A stretch of 64,000 bases of DNA from Acutalibacter muris (GCF_002201475.1 NZ_CP021422.1:1612001-1676000), one strand, 5' to 3'; shown: positions 7,781 through 16,571, counted from the stretch's first letter. Numbers and translations: made by a program. Notes: generated by a model from the sequence alone, not told the origin.

Positions 7781-10165
7781 ATGGAGATAAAAATAGCCCT
7801 TGCCGGCAACCCAAACTGCGGCAAGACCACGCTGTTCAACGCTCTGACCGGTTCCAGTCAGTATGTGGGCAACTGGCCCGGGGTGACGGTGGAGAAGAAG
7901 GAGGGCCGTTTGAAGGGGGAAAGGGATGTAATTATTCAGGACCTGCCGGGCATATATTCGCTGTCGCCCTATACCCTTGAAGAGGTGGTGGCAAGAAGTT
8001 ACCTTGTGAATGAGAGGCCTGACGCCATCCTCAACATAGTGGACGGCACCAATATCGAGCGCAATTTGTACCTTACCACCCAGCTTATAGAGCTTGGCCT
8101 GCCGGTAGTGGTGGCGGTGAACATGATAGACCTGGTGCGCAAAAACGGCGATACCATCGACCTGAAGAAGCTGGGCGGAGCCCTGGGCTGTGAGGTTGTG
8201 GAGATGAGCGCTTTGAAGGGCGAGGGCGGCACAGAAGCGGCCCGGCGTGCGGTGGAGGTGGCTAAACAGAAGCGCGCCGGCGAGCTGCCACATGTGTTTA
8301 CCGGCAGCGTTGAGCACGCCATCGCACATATTGAGGAATCCGTTTCCAACATGGTTAGTGAAGACTATCTGCGCTGGTACGCCATAAAGATATTCGAACG
8401 GGACGAGAAGGTTCTTGAGGAGCTGAACATAGGCAATGAGCTTAAAGCCCACCTGGAGGAGCACATCGCCGAGTGTGAGAAGGAACTGGACGACGACGCG
8501 GAGAGCATTATAACCAATCAACGGTACAGCTACATCAACACCGTTATGAACAAGGCGGTAAAGAAAAAGGCTGCTAAGCACAGCCTGTCCGTCTCCGACA
8601 AGATAGACCGTGTGGTGACAAACCGGGTGCTGGCCCTGCCTATCTTCGTGGTGGTGATGTTCCTGGTGTACGCCATAGCCATGGGCGGCTGGAGGGTATC
8701 TATCGGTACGGCCCTTACGGACTGGGCCAATGACGGCCTGTTCGGCGACGGCTGGCTGGTGCCCTTTGTCTCCGACGTGGACGGCTATGACGAGGCCGCC
8801 GGGGCCTTTGAGGAGGCCTCGTCCATCATAGAGGGCTACGAGGCCGGGGACAGCGAGATATATCTCTATGACGACGAGACCGGCGAGACGGAGACCGTTG
8901 CCCTGGACGCGGACCTCTATGCTGAGGCCCAGACCGTGGAGGAGCCGGACCCCCACAGCTACGGCGTATGGGTGCCGGGCTTCGGGGCCGTGGGCGGCTG
9001 GCTGGAGGAAATTGGCTGCGCCCCATGGTTGACCGGGCTTATCGCCGATGGTATAATAGGCGGTGTGGGGGCCGTGCTGGGCTTTGTGCCGCAGATGCTG
9101 GTGTTATTCCTGCTGCTGTCCCTCCTTGAGGATATCGGATATATGGCCCGGATAGCCTTTATCATGGACCGCATTTTCCGCAAGTTCGGCCTTTCAGGCA
9201 AGAGCTTTATACCCATGCTGGTGGGCACTGGCTGCGGCGTGCCGGGGGTAATGGCCTCCCGCACCATCGAGAACGAGCGGGACCGGCGTATGACTGTCAT
9301 GACCACCTGCTTTGTGCCCTGCGGCGCGAAGATGCCCATTATCGCCATGTTCGCGGGAGCTCTCTTTGCCGGCAGCACCTGGTCGAAAACACTGGTGACC
9401 GTTTCCGCATACTTTATCGGTGTGGCCGCCATAGTGATATCGGGTATAATATTAAAGAAGACAAAGATGTTCTCCGGCGACCCAGCTCCGTTTGTAATGG
9501 AACTGCCAGCCTATCACGTGCCCGCCGCCGGGAACGTGCTTCGGTCCACCTGGGAGCGGGGCTGGTCCTTCATCAAGCGCGCGGGGACAATTATACTGGC
9601 CTCCAGCATTATACTCTGGTTCCTCCAGGGCTTCGGCTTTGAGAACGGCGCCTTTGGCATGGTGGAGGACAATAACTCCTCTCTGCTGGCGGCTGTTGGC
9701 GGCGCGATTGCCTTTATATTCGCCCCCCTGGGCTTCGGCACCTGGCAGGCCACGGTGGCTACCATTACTGGCCTTATCGCAAAGGAGGAGGTGGTCAGCA
9801 CCTTCGGCGTGCTGTACCCCGGGAACCTGAGCGCAGAGGTGGCCCTGGCCTATACGCCCCTGGCGGCCTACAGCTTCATGATCTTCAACCTGCTCTGTGC
9901 TCCCTGCTTTGCCGCCATGGGCGCTATCAAGCGGGAGATGAACAACTGGAAATGGACACTGGGAGCTATCGGTTATATGTGCGGATTTGCGTATATCGCT
10001 TCCTTTGTGGTATACCAGATAGGCAGCGCCTTTATGGGCGGCTTTGGGGTTGGCACAGTGCTTGCGGCGGTGCTGTTGGCGGCTGTTGTCTACCTAATGG
10101 CCCGCAAAAATAAATACGACGACAATCATCTGGCGGTGAGCGCGGTGGCCGCCGCAGGGAAATAA
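7781..10165 (+). CDS. feoB: Ferrous iron transport protein B
   Basis: A 794-residue FeoB, the GTPase-coupled Fe(II) permease of the inner membrane. The G domain has G1 'GNPNCGKTT' (9-17), G3 'DLPG' (54-57) and G4 'NMID' (114-117), followed by a helical guanine-dissociation-inhibitor-like region to ~270. The membrane part starts near 285 and has the Cys motifs 'GTGCGVPGV' and 'FVPCGAKMP'. Unusual is an acidic insert, about residues 330-400, placed after the first membrane segment: it carries around twenty Asp/Glu and no Lys/Arg up to ~392. AGGAGGG precedes the start. It is the core of the feoA-feoA-feoB-small protein operon. Confidence 0.95.
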   Translation: MEIKIALAGNPNCGKTTLFNALTGSSQYVGNWPGVTVEKKEGRLKGERDVIIQDLPGIYSLSPYTLEEVVARSYLVNERPDAILNIVDGTNIERNLYLTTQLIELGLPVVVAVNMIDLVRKNGDTIDLKKLGGALGCEVVEMSALKGEGGTEAARRAVEVAKQKRAGELPHVFTGSVEHAIAHIEESVSNMVSEDYLRWYAIKIFERDEKVLEELNIGNELKAHLEEHIAECEKELDDDAESIITNQRYSYINTVMNKAVKKKAAKHSLSVSDKIDRVVTNRVLALPIFVVVMFLVYAIAMGGWRVSIGTALTDWANDGLFGDGWLVPFVSDVDGYDEAAGAFEEASSIIEGYEAGDSEIYLYDDETGETETVALDADLYAEAQTVEEPDPHSYGVWVPGFGAVGGWLEEIGCAPWLTGLIADGIIGGVGAVLGFVPQMLVLFLLLSLLEDIGYMARIAFIMDRIFRKFGLSGKSFIPMLVGTGCGVPGVMASRTIENERDRRMTVMTTCFVPCGAKMPIIAMFAGALFAGSTWSKTLVTVSAYFIGVAAIVISGIILKKTKMFSGDPAPFVMELPAYHVPAAGNVLRSTWERGWSFIKRAGTIILASSIILWFLQGFGFENGAFGMVEDNNSSLLAAVGGAIAFIFAPLGFGTWQATVATITGLIAKEEVVSTFGVLYPGNLSAEVALAYTPLAAYSFMIFNLLCAPCFAAMGAIKREMNNWKWTLGAIGYMCGFAYIASFVVYQIGSAFMGGFGVGTVLAAVLLAAVVYLMARKNKYDDNHLAVSAVAAAGK

Positions 10166-10177
10166 GGGGGTTATTAT

Positions 10178-10363
10178 ATGCCGTTAACCACAGCGGTAAA
10201 CCTGCCCACTATTATCATCGGGGCCATAGTCGCGGCTGTGTTCATCGTGATCATAGTCCGTGGCATACGCAGGCGAAAGCGGGGAGAGAGCGGCTGTGGC
10301 TGCGGCTGCTCGGGGTGTCCCAACAGCGCCCTGTGCCATGGAAAGAGTACAAATCAGAAATAG
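10178..10363 (+). CDS. FeoB-associated Cys-rich membrane protein
   Basis: A 61-residue protein with one N-terminal membrane helix (about 10-27), a basic stretch 'RRRKRG' and a Cys-rich tail 'GCGCGCSGCPNSALC'. This is the architecture of the small FeoB-associated Cys-rich membrane proteins found after feoB in Firmicutes, which may play the FeoC role or handle iron near the pore. It starts 12 bases after the feoB stop behind AAGGGGG, so it belongs to the operon. Confidence 0.85.
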   Translation: MPLTTAVNLPTIIIGAIVAAVFIVIIVRGIRRRKRGESGCGCGCSGCPNSALCHGKSTNQK

Positions 10364-10375
10364 GCTGATACGTTT

Positions 10376-10405
10376 GGAGGGCCGTCCTGAGAGGGGCGGC
10401 CCTCC
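10376..10405 (+). terminator. Probable feo operon terminator
   Basis: GGAGGGCCG (10376-10384) pairs with CGGCCCTCC (10397-10405). The tract after it is only weakly T-rich, so efficiency is uncertain. Confidence 0.55.
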
Positions 10406-10450
10406 TGATATTCTGATAAATCCGGTCTCAAAGGTGGATAAAAACGGCCC

Positions 10451-10479
10451 TTGTATTTTGTGGCGGAATATGTTAAAAT
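10451..10479 (+). promoter_or_regulatory. Promoter of the pseudokinase gene
   Basis: TTGTAT (10451-10456), a 17-base spacer and TAAAAT (10474-10479). Confidence 0.6.
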
Positions 10480-10549
10480 AACATGGAAATATGATATTCT
10501 GGGCGGAGTGTGCCGTTTCCGCCCGAAAAATGAGCAGTGGGGTAAGAAA

Positions 10550-12154
10550 ATGTCCGAGAGACTCTGTATGAATTGTTTTTCCGAATACCACCCGGATATG
10601 GGTACCGGCCAATGCCTGAACTGCGGCTGGGACAACGGGAAGCCACAGCCCCACGGGGCGCTTCCCTATGAGACAGAGATCGCCTCCCGGTATGTAGTGG
10701 GCCGCGTCAGAGCTGCCAACGGGGAGGGCTTTACTTACTGCGCCCTGGACAGGACCACACAGAAGGTGGTGGCGCTGCGGGAGTTTTTCCCCCGGGCCAT
10801 AGCCGGCAGAGATGAATTGGGCGCGGTGGTCCCAAGCCCGGACCACGCCCGGACCTTCCGCCAGTACAGCCAGGATTTTCTTGAGCTGTCGAAAAGCGTC
10901 AGCCGCCTTCGGGAGGTCACTGTGGTGGAGTCCGTGCTGGACATCGTTGAGGAGAACGGCACCGTCTATACCGTCTATGCCGACGAGGGGACCGTGTCCC
11001 TGCGCCGCTATGTGCGGGATTCCGGCGGGCGGCTCACCTGGAACGAGACCAGCCGCCTGTTTACCCCGGTCATAACGGCCCTAAGTCTGATAAACTCCCT
11101 GGGCGTCAGCCATCTGGCCCTTTCGCCTGAGACCCTTAGAGTCGATCGGGAGGGCAATATGGTGATAACCGGCTTTCACATCAACGCGGTGCACAGGGCC
11201 GGGTCCCTGCTGAACCTGGAGCTGCACCCGGGCTGCGCGGCCATCGAGCAGTACAGCGCCAAGGCCGCCTGCGGAGAGGTCAGCGACGTGTACGCCCTGG
11301 GGGCGTGTATGCTTTTCTGTATCTCCGGCCAGCTGCCCGGAGAGGCCACAAAGCGGCTGCACGACCAACGGCTTATGATATCCAAGGACGCGCTGAAAAC
11401 CGTGCCGCCCTTCGCGGTGACGGCGATAGCCAACGCCCTCCAAATAAAGCAGGCCGACCGTACCGGCAGCTTTGAGACCTTCCGCACAGAACTGAACTCC
11501 GCCCCGGCCCTGGTGGACGAGGTGGAGGAGACGGACGCTATCCGCCGCCTGCCGCCGGTCTCCCGGGACCTGCCCCGCCGCCGCTTCTATATGCCGCCGG
11601 TGATGTGGCTGATAGTATCCTGCGCGGCAACCCTGATAGTGCTGTTTGTGATAGCCTCCTCCTGGCTTGGGGACCAGGGTATGTCCTTTGGCGACTTGGG
11701 GGAGATTTTCGACAGCAGCGCGGCCGAGACGCCGGTGGATGTGCCGGATATGGTGGGCCAGAGCTATACCCAGTGGGAGAACCGCACCAAGAGCGGGGAG
11801 TTCAACTTTAAGCTGAATGTTAAGAGCAAGGAATATAACGATACGGTAGAAGAAGGCTATATAATAGACCAGACCCCGGAAAAGGGCGAGACGGTGGAGC
11901 CCGGCGGCACAGTTTCTGTGACGGTCAGCCAGGGCAAGGCGATACGCCCGCTGCCGGAGTATGAGGGGTTAAGCTTCGCCGAATTGCAGGGAAGGCTTCG
12001 GGACGAGGGCTTTGCCCCGGCCAAGGAGGACGTTTACAGCACCGAGGTGGAGCTGGGCTATGTCATCGGCTATAAGGACCATGAGCCGGGCGACGAGGTG
12101 GATTACGGCGAGACCATCACGGTGATTGTCAGCGCCGGACCCGAGGTGGAATAG
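10550..12154 (+). CDS. Zinc-ribbon PASTA pseudokinase, membrane-anchored
   Basis: A 534-residue protein. Order: zinc ribbon (C6-x2-C9, C22-x2-C25), Ser/Thr-kinase-like domain (~47-315), one membrane helix (~349-373), two PASTA repeats (~396-462 and ~465-530). Catalytic positions are changed: the VAIK Lys is Arg77; HRDxKPxN reads 'HLALSPET' (188-195), losing the Asp, Lys and Asn; DFG reads 'TGF' (207-209). The fold-supporting 'SDVYALG' is kept. It is thus probably a pseudokinase whose extracellular PASTA repeats bind peptidoglycan or muropeptides. Start ATG 10550 is chosen because the zinc ribbon begins there. An MreB paralogue follows, suggesting a cell-wall role (inference). Confidence 0.8.
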   Translation: MSERLCMNCFSEYHPDMGTGQCLNCGWDNGKPQPHGALPYETEIASRYVVGRVRAANGEGFTYCALDRTTQKVVALREFFPRAIAGRDELGAVVPSPDHARTFRQYSQDFLELSKSVSRLREVTVVESVLDIVEENGTVYTVYADEGTVSLRRYVRDSGGRLTWNETSRLFTPVITALSLINSLGVSHLALSPETLRVDREGNMVITGFHINAVHRAGSLLNLELHPGCAAIEQYSAKAACGEVSDVYALGACMLFCISGQLPGEATKRLHDQRLMISKDALKTVPPFAVTAIANALQIKQADRTGSFETFRTELNSAPALVDEVEETDAIRRLPPVSRDLPRRRFYMPPVMWLIVSCAATLIVLFVIASSWLGDQGMSFGDLGEIFDSSAAETPVDVPDMVGQSYTQWENRTKSGEFNFKLNVKSKEYNDTVEEGYIIDQTPEKGETVEPGGTVSVTVSQGKAIRPLPEYEGLSFAELQGRLRDEGFAPAKEDVYSTEVELGYVIGYKDHEPGDEVDYGETITVIVSAGPEVE

Positions 12155-12269
12155 CGGAATATAGTGATAAAAGGGATCAAGGCGGGCTGATTTATCCGGG
12201 CCGGATAGAACAGCTCGCTGTTGTTTGAAATATATAAATACCGGCCCAATATTTAGTACAGGTCTGCTC

Positions 12270-12298
12270 TTGCATTACGGCAGAAATTGTGGTATGAT
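12270..12298 (+). promoter_or_regulatory. Promoter of the mreB-like gene
   Basis: TTGCAT (12270-12275), a 17-base spacer and TATGAT (12293-12298). Confidence 0.65.
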
Positions 12299-12382
12299 AA
12301 AGGGAGAGTTTCTTTCTTTCCGCAGAGCGGGCCCCGGGGGCATATGGCTGCTGCGCGTAAAAGTGGAGGATGGGTTTTCACA

Positions 12383-13405
12383 ATGGGTAACGATATTGCC
12401 ATAGACCTGGGCACCGCCCGCTTTAAGGTCTATCAGGAGGGCAGGGGCATCGTCTTGAACGAGCCCGCTGTCATTGCCGTAGACAATATGACCGAGGAAA
12501 TAATAGCCATCGGCACGGAGGCCTATGGTATGCTTGGCCGCACCTCTGAACGGATAACGGTGGCAAAGCCGTTGTGCAACGGAGTCATCTCCGACCTGAC
12601 CCTTGCAGAGCACCTTATTGCCTACTACCTTCGCCGGGTAGGCCGCAGCCGTGTATTTATGCCCAGGGTGGTGGTAAGCGTCCCCTGCGGAATAACCGGG
12701 GTGGAGAAGCGGGCCGTGGTGGACGCCATCAGCGCCGCCGGGGTGCGCAAGGTCTGTCTTATCGAGGAACCCGTGGCCGCGGCCATCGGCGCCGGGGTGG
12801 ATATTGCCGCGCCCCACGGCTGCATGATAGTGGACGTGGGTGAGGGCACCACCGATATGGCGGTGATATCCCTCAACGGTATAGCCATTGCAAACTCCGT
12901 ACATATTGCCGGAAAGGATTTCAATGACGCCATTATAAAGTACGTCCGGCGGAAGTTTGGCCTTGTTATCGGCGACCGCATGGCAGAGGACGCAAAGATA
13001 GCCATAGGCTGCGCCTATCCCCGGCGGAAGCTTACCTCCTACACACTTAAAGGCCTGGATACGCTGAACGGCCTGCCGCGCACCACGGTTATGACCTCGG
13101 ACGACATGATAGAGGCCCTGATAGAGCCGGCCATTTCCATTGTGCGCATAGTCCAGGCCACCCTTGAAATGACCGCGCCGGAGCTGCTGGCGGATATTTT
13201 TACAGACGGCATATATTTGACCGGCGGTTCTGCAAATCTGTATGGCCTGTCCACGCTGCTGTCCAAAAAGACGAGGATACCAGTGGCGGTGGGGGAGGAG
13301 CCTGAGAACTGCGTGGTGAACGGCGCGGGCAGGGCGGTGAAGTTCATTGACAAGATGGACCGCACGGATCACGGCAAAATTAATCCGCTAATGGCCTATA
13401 ACTGA
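12383..13405 (+). CDS. MreB/Mbl-family actin-like protein (divergent paralogue)
   Basis: A 340-residue bacterial actin. Phosphate loop 1 is 'DLGTARF' (8-14); 'NEPAVIAVD' follows; phosphate loop 2 is 'DVGEGTTD' (151-158), with Glu where MreB usually has Gly; the adenosine motif is 'LTGGSANLYGL' (279-289). MreB forms membrane-bound filaments that position elongation-phase wall synthesis. The start at 12383 lies just after GTGGAGGA and begins the family N-terminus; a longer in-frame extension to 12287 overlaps the promoter and is rejected. mreC/mreD are not adjacent, so this is likely an extra paralogue, perhaps tied to the upstream PASTA pseudokinase (inference). Confidence 0.85.
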   Translation: MGNDIAIDLGTARFKVYQEGRGIVLNEPAVIAVDNMTEEIIAIGTEAYGMLGRTSERITVAKPLCNGVISDLTLAEHLIAYYLRRVGRSRVFMPRVVVSVPCGITGVEKRAVVDAISAAGVRKVCLIEEPVAAAIGAGVDIAAPHGCMIVDVGEGTTDMAVISLNGIAIANSVHIAGKDFNDAIIKYVRRKFGLVIGDRMAEDAKIAIGCAYPRRKLTSYTLKGLDTLNGLPRTTVMTSDDMIEALIEPAISIVRIVQATLEMTAPELLADIFTDGIYLTGGSANLYGLSTLLSKKTRIPVAVGEEPENCVVNGAGRAVKFIDKMDRTDHGKINPLMAYN

Positions 13406-13460
13406 AAAATTACGCGTATATTTTTGATAAATGACCGCATAACGGAGGACGACACCATAG

Positions 13461-14525
13461 ATGAAGGAAGCAAAGCCCGTAAAAAAAAGAAAGATACCCT
13501 GGGGTATGCTCTACATAGCTGCAACCATTATAGCCGTTATACTGTTCGGGGTGTTCAACCGGGAATTCGGAAACGTATTCTACACCATAACCCATCTGGC
13601 CCCTGGCTTCCTCACTGCGGGTGTGGTGGTTACTGTTATCTACTTTTTCTTTGAGGGAGGCATAATCCGGCTCCTGATGCACAGCCAGGGCATACCTATG
13701 TCCCTGGGCTCAAGTATGAAAATCGGGCTTATAGGTATTTATTACTCCTATATCACTCCAAGCTCTACCGGAGGCCAGCCCATGCAGGCGGCATACCTCA
13801 AGCGGGACAACGTGCCGGTGGGCTTGTCCACGGCGGTGCTGATAATGAAGTTCTTTTGTTTCCAGTGCGCCTTTGTGCTGTGCTCGGTGTTTGCCTTGAT
13901 ATTCATGCACGAGAAGCTCGCGGCGGAAAACCCCGGGCTCCTGCCGTTCATATATCTTGGCATGGCTATAAACGGCGGTTCCATTCTGTTCTTCGGCTCC
14001 ATGTTTTTCCGGCCGGTGCTGGGCGTGATATGCCGCTTTGCAAAATGGCTGACGGGGCGGTTTCCGAAGCTGTCGGAGCGCTTTCACGCCGTAGAGACCA
14101 TTGATAAGTTTGAGAGGGATTTTGACAGCTATACAGACGATTTTAAGGAGAAGAAAAAGAGCGTTATCTGGGGGATACTGCTGTCAGTACCACAGTTCCT
14201 CCTACAAATGAGCGTACTCTATTTTGTGTTTCGTTCCTTTGGCTACCATCAGGCAGGGTACCTGGAGATAGTGGCAGTCCAGAGCCTGCTCCAGTTATCA
14301 GTTTCCTTCATGCCCATGCCGGGGGCCTCAGGGGCACAGGAGATAGGCTTCTCGAATTTCCTGCGGCCATACTTTGTGAATAACGACCTTTATGCGGCGG
14401 TGATGGTATGGCGCTTCTTCACCTATTACCTGGTGGTGATAGCCGGGGCGCTGGTGGTGGTAGCGGATCAGTTCTTCTACGGAAGAAAAAAGCCGGCCCA
14501 GCCGCCGGATGGCGGGGAGAACTGA
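13461..14525 (+). CDS. Flippase-like membrane protein (LPG_synthase_TM/UPF0104 family)
   Basis: A 354-residue integral membrane protein with about eight hydrophobic segments and the family hallmark 'TPSSTGGQP', plus 'MPGASGAQE' later. This is the membrane domain seen in lysylphosphatidylglycerol synthases and in stand-alone flippase-like proteins. The catalytic aminoacyl-transferase domain of MprF is absent, so a role in lipid or glycolipid translocation is a guess from the family. GGAGGACG precedes the ATG. Its stop is two bases before a GTG-started phosphatase, suggesting translational coupling. Confidence 0.8.
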   Translation: MKEAKPVKKRKIPWGMLYIAATIIAVILFGVFNREFGNVFYTITHLAPGFLTAGVVVTVIYFFFEGGIIRLLMHSQGIPMSLGSSMKIGLIGIYYSYITPSSTGGQPMQAAYLKRDNVPVGLSTAVLIMKFFCFQCAFVLCSVFALIFMHEKLAAENPGLLPFIYLGMAINGGSILFFGSMFFRPVLGVICRFAKWLTGRFPKLSERFHAVETIDKFERDFDSYTDDFKEKKKSVIWGILLSVPQFLLQMSVLYFVFRSFGYHQAGYLEIVAVQSLLQLSVSFMPMPGASGAQEIGFSNFLRPYFVNNDLYAAVMVWRFFTYYLVVIAGALVVVADQFFYGRKKPAQPPDGGEN

Positions 14526-14527
14526 CA

Positions 14528-15118
14528 GTGGAAATATATTTGGTGCGCCACGGAGAAACAGACTGGAATGCCCAGGGAAAGCTTCAAGGCAGGGAGGACC
14601 TCCCGTTGAACGGTAACGGAAAGCGTCAGGCCATGGCCTGCGGCGTGGCTTTAAGCGAAGCCGGGTTCACGGCGATCTACAGCAGTCCCCTTAAGCGGGC
14701 CCTTGAGACCGCCGGGGAACTCGCCCTATACCACCCGTGTGGCGTCACGCCGGACCCCGCGCTGACAGAGCGGGACTATGGAAAGCTCTCGGGCTTGACA
14801 AAGGACCAGCGGGTGGCCTGGGAGGCAAGGGGCCTGCCCAGCGGGAAGGAGCACTGGCAGGCGCTGGCGGGCCGGGCTATGGCTGCGGTGGACAGGCGCG
14901 CCAGTGAGCACGGGGAGAACAGCCGCATAGCCATGGTGTCCCATGGGGCGTGGATAAACGCCGTCTTGGCTGTGCTGTCCCGGCACGAGATAGGGACCGG
15001 GAAGACACAGTTGAAAAATACCTGCATTTCGGTCATACGCAGGGAGGGAAAAGGAGCGGAGATAGTCTGTTATAACCTCTCGCCCGAGGAACACTCTCAG
15101 TGGGCGGCAGGCCGCTAG
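14528..15118 (+). CDS. Histidine phosphatase family protein
   Basis: A 196-residue phosphoglycerate-mutase-like histidine phosphatase. The catalytic His is in 'LVRHGETDW' (His8). 'SSPLKRALETA', 'LTERDYGKLSG' and the second His motif 'SHGAWINAV' supply the other active-site residues. The likely start is GTG 14528 with GGGGAG ten bases upstream; the frame is open further back only inside the preceding gene. The substrate could be a sugar phosphate or an alpha-ribazole phosphate; nothing nearby decides. Confidence 0.85.
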   Translation: MEIYLVRHGETDWNAQGKLQGREDLPLNGNGKRQAMACGVALSEAGFTAIYSSPLKRALETAGELALYHPCGVTPDPALTERDYGKLSGLTKDQRVAWEARGLPSGKEHWQALAGRAMAAVDRRASEHGENSRIAMVSHGAWINAVLAVLSRHEIGTGKTQLKNTCISVIRREGKGAEIVCYNLSPEEHSQWAAGR

Positions 15119-15121
15119 CCG

Positions 15122-15700
15122 TTACTGCTTTGCCACGTCGCACCCCAGCTCGTCTATTTTCTCTCTCAGCTTTAAGAAGTCCTCAAAGGCGGCGGGCTTC
15201 TGGCCGGGGTTGCGCAGCAGAGCGGCGGGGTGCAGCGTCGCCATCATCAGCGTACCGTTTTTGTCGATAAACTCGCCGTGCTCCTTGGTGATCTTGATGT
15301 CTGGCTTCATAATGCGCATAGCCGCCACCCGGCCCAGGCAGACAACGATTTTCGGGCGTATCAGCGCGAACTGGTTTCTGAGCCAGTCTATGCAGGCCTC
15401 CTGCTCTTCGGGCAGCGGGTCCCGGTTCTTAGGGGGCCTGCACTTGACGATGTTGCCGATATAGACATTCGTCTTTCGGTCCAAGTCAACAGCGGCCAGA
15501 TACTTGTCCAGCAGTTGCCCGCCCCGGCCCACAAAGGGCTCCCCCTGTAGATCCTCATTCTCGCCGGGGCCCTCGCCCACGAACATCACCTTGGACCTGC
15601 GGTTGCCCACGCCGAACACCACGTTATGTCTGCCGGAGCAGAGCCCGCACTTTTCGCACTGTAAACAGGCCTTTTCCAGATCGCTCCAGTTATTGTACAT
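15122..15700 (-). CDS. Type 4 uracil-DNA glycosylase
   Basis: A 192-residue family-4 (Fe-S) uracil-DNA glycosylase that removes uracil from DNA for base excision repair. The four cluster cysteines are spaced as in characterised members: C15-x2-C18, then C87 and C103. Motif A is 'GEGPGENEDLQGEPFVGRGG' and the distal His motif is 'HPAALLRNP' (His157). The start at 15700 follows GGAGGTGT; upstream in-frame Met codons fall in the promoter. It converges on the phosphatase gene with a 3-base gap. Confidence 0.9.
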   Translation of the reverse strand: MYNNWSDLEKACLQCEKCGLCSGRHNVVFGVGNRRSKVMFVGEGPGENEDLQGEPFVGRGGQLLDKYLAAVDLDRKTNVYIGNIVKCRPPKNRDPLPEEQEACIDWLRNQFALIRPKIVVCLGRVAAMRIMKPDIKITKEHGEFIDKNGTLMMATLHPAALLRNPGQKPAAFEDFLKLREKIDELGCDVAKQ

Positions 15701-15725
15701 ACCGACACCTCCAAATCTCCGTATG

Positions 15726-15754
15726 ATTTTACCATACATGGGATATAAAGTCAA
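15726..15754 (-). promoter_or_regulatory. Promoter of the uracil-DNA glycosylase gene
   Basis: On the minus strand: TTGACT (15754-15749), a 17-base spacer and TAAAAT (15731-15726). Confidence 0.65.
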
Positions 15755-15761
15755 ATTCCCA

Positions 15762-15790
15762 TTGATTTTTTCTTTTTGGGGGAGTATAAT
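15762..15790 (+). promoter_or_regulatory. Promoter of pduL with a long leader
   Basis: TTGATT (15762-15767), a 17-base spacer and TATAAT (15785-15790). About 190 bases separate it from the ATG. That leader holds the hairpin CAGCGT/ACGCTG and a 20-codon open frame from 15826; no known riboswitch class was recognised. Confidence 0.65.
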
Positions 15791-15979
15791 ATACAGCGTA
15801 TGGAACGCTGAGGGAATTCGATTCCATGGCAAAGGAGCATACCCGCCCTGACGGCATACATATCCTGCTGGCCGCCAGAAAGAAATGATACACAGTAAAA
15901 TCGCCGTGGCACGGTTGACTCCGGGGACGGCATTTTTCCATATTATTCATAATCTTAATTTTTTTAGGAGGAGATTCCA

Positions 15980-16546
15980 ATGAAAGTAATGGTCGAAACT
16001 TCCGCCCATCATGTACATGTGTCCGAGGCGGACCTTGCCACCCTGTTCGGGCCCGGCGCAATCCTCACCAACAAGAAGGACCTGTCCCAGCCCGGGCAGT
16101 TTGCCTGCGCCGAGAAGGTGGAGGTCATAGGCCCCAAGGGCTCCATGTCCATGTCCATTTTAGGACCCTGCCGCAAGGAGACCCAAGTGGAGATATCCCT
16201 GACCGACGCCCGCAAGCTGGGCGTTACCGCCCCCATACGCGAGTCCGGGGACCTGGAGGGCACCCCCGGCTGCACCCTGAAGGGCCCCGCCGGAGAGGTC
16301 ACCATCGAGAAGGGCGTTATCGCCGCCAAGCGCCACATCCACTTCAACCCCGATGAGGCCAGGGAGGCCGGGGTCACCGACAAGCAGATAGTCTCCGTTA
16401 AGGTGGACTATAACGGCCGCAGCCTGATCTTCGGCGACGTGGTCTGCCGGGTCAGCCCCAGCTATGCCCTCGCTATGCACGTAGACACCGACGAGTCTAA
16501 TGCCGCCGCTCTGCCGGGAACTGTGGACGGCGAGATAATTCTGTAA
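15980..16546 (+). CDS. pduL: Phosphate propanoyltransferase (PduL-type phosphotransacylase)
   Basis: A 188-residue PduL, which converts acyl-CoA and phosphate to acyl phosphate plus CoA and lets the cell make ATP through acetate or propionate kinase. Zinc-binding histidines are visible in 'HHVHVSEADL' (10-19), 'KRHIHFNPDEA' (118-128) and 'MHVDTDESNAA' (166-176). No N-terminal shell-targeting extension is present and no microcompartment genes are adjacent, so it is probably a housekeeping phosphotransacetylase. It is a single-gene unit with its own promoter and terminator. AGGAGGAG precedes the ATG. Confidence 0.92.
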   Translation: MKVMVETSAHHVHVSEADLATLFGPGAILTNKKDLSQPGQFACAEKVEVIGPKGSMSMSILGPCRKETQVEISLTDARKLGVTAPIRESGDLEGTPGCTLKGPAGEVTIEKGVIAAKRHIHFNPDEAREAGVTDKQIVSVKVDYNGRSLIFGDVVCRVSPSYALAMHVDTDESNAAALPGTVDGEIIL

Positions 16547-16571
16547 ACTACTGAGATACCGACAGCATAGG

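Noticed and set aside
7289..8956. A 555-codon antisense frame over feoA and feoB
   Set aside because: The sense strand encodes recognisable FeoA, FeoA and FeoB; the antisense product shows no family motifs.
12275..13372. A 365-codon antisense frame over the mreB-like gene
   Set aside because: MreB motifs are on the plus strand; the antisense is stop-poor because of GC-rich third positions.
15826..15888. 20-codon frame in the pduL leader
   Set aside because: Poor ribosome-site spacing and no sign of coding selection; mentioned only in the promoter entry.
15791..15979. pduL leader as a cobalamin or other known riboswitch
   Set aside because: No conserved box of a known class could be found, only a small hairpin.
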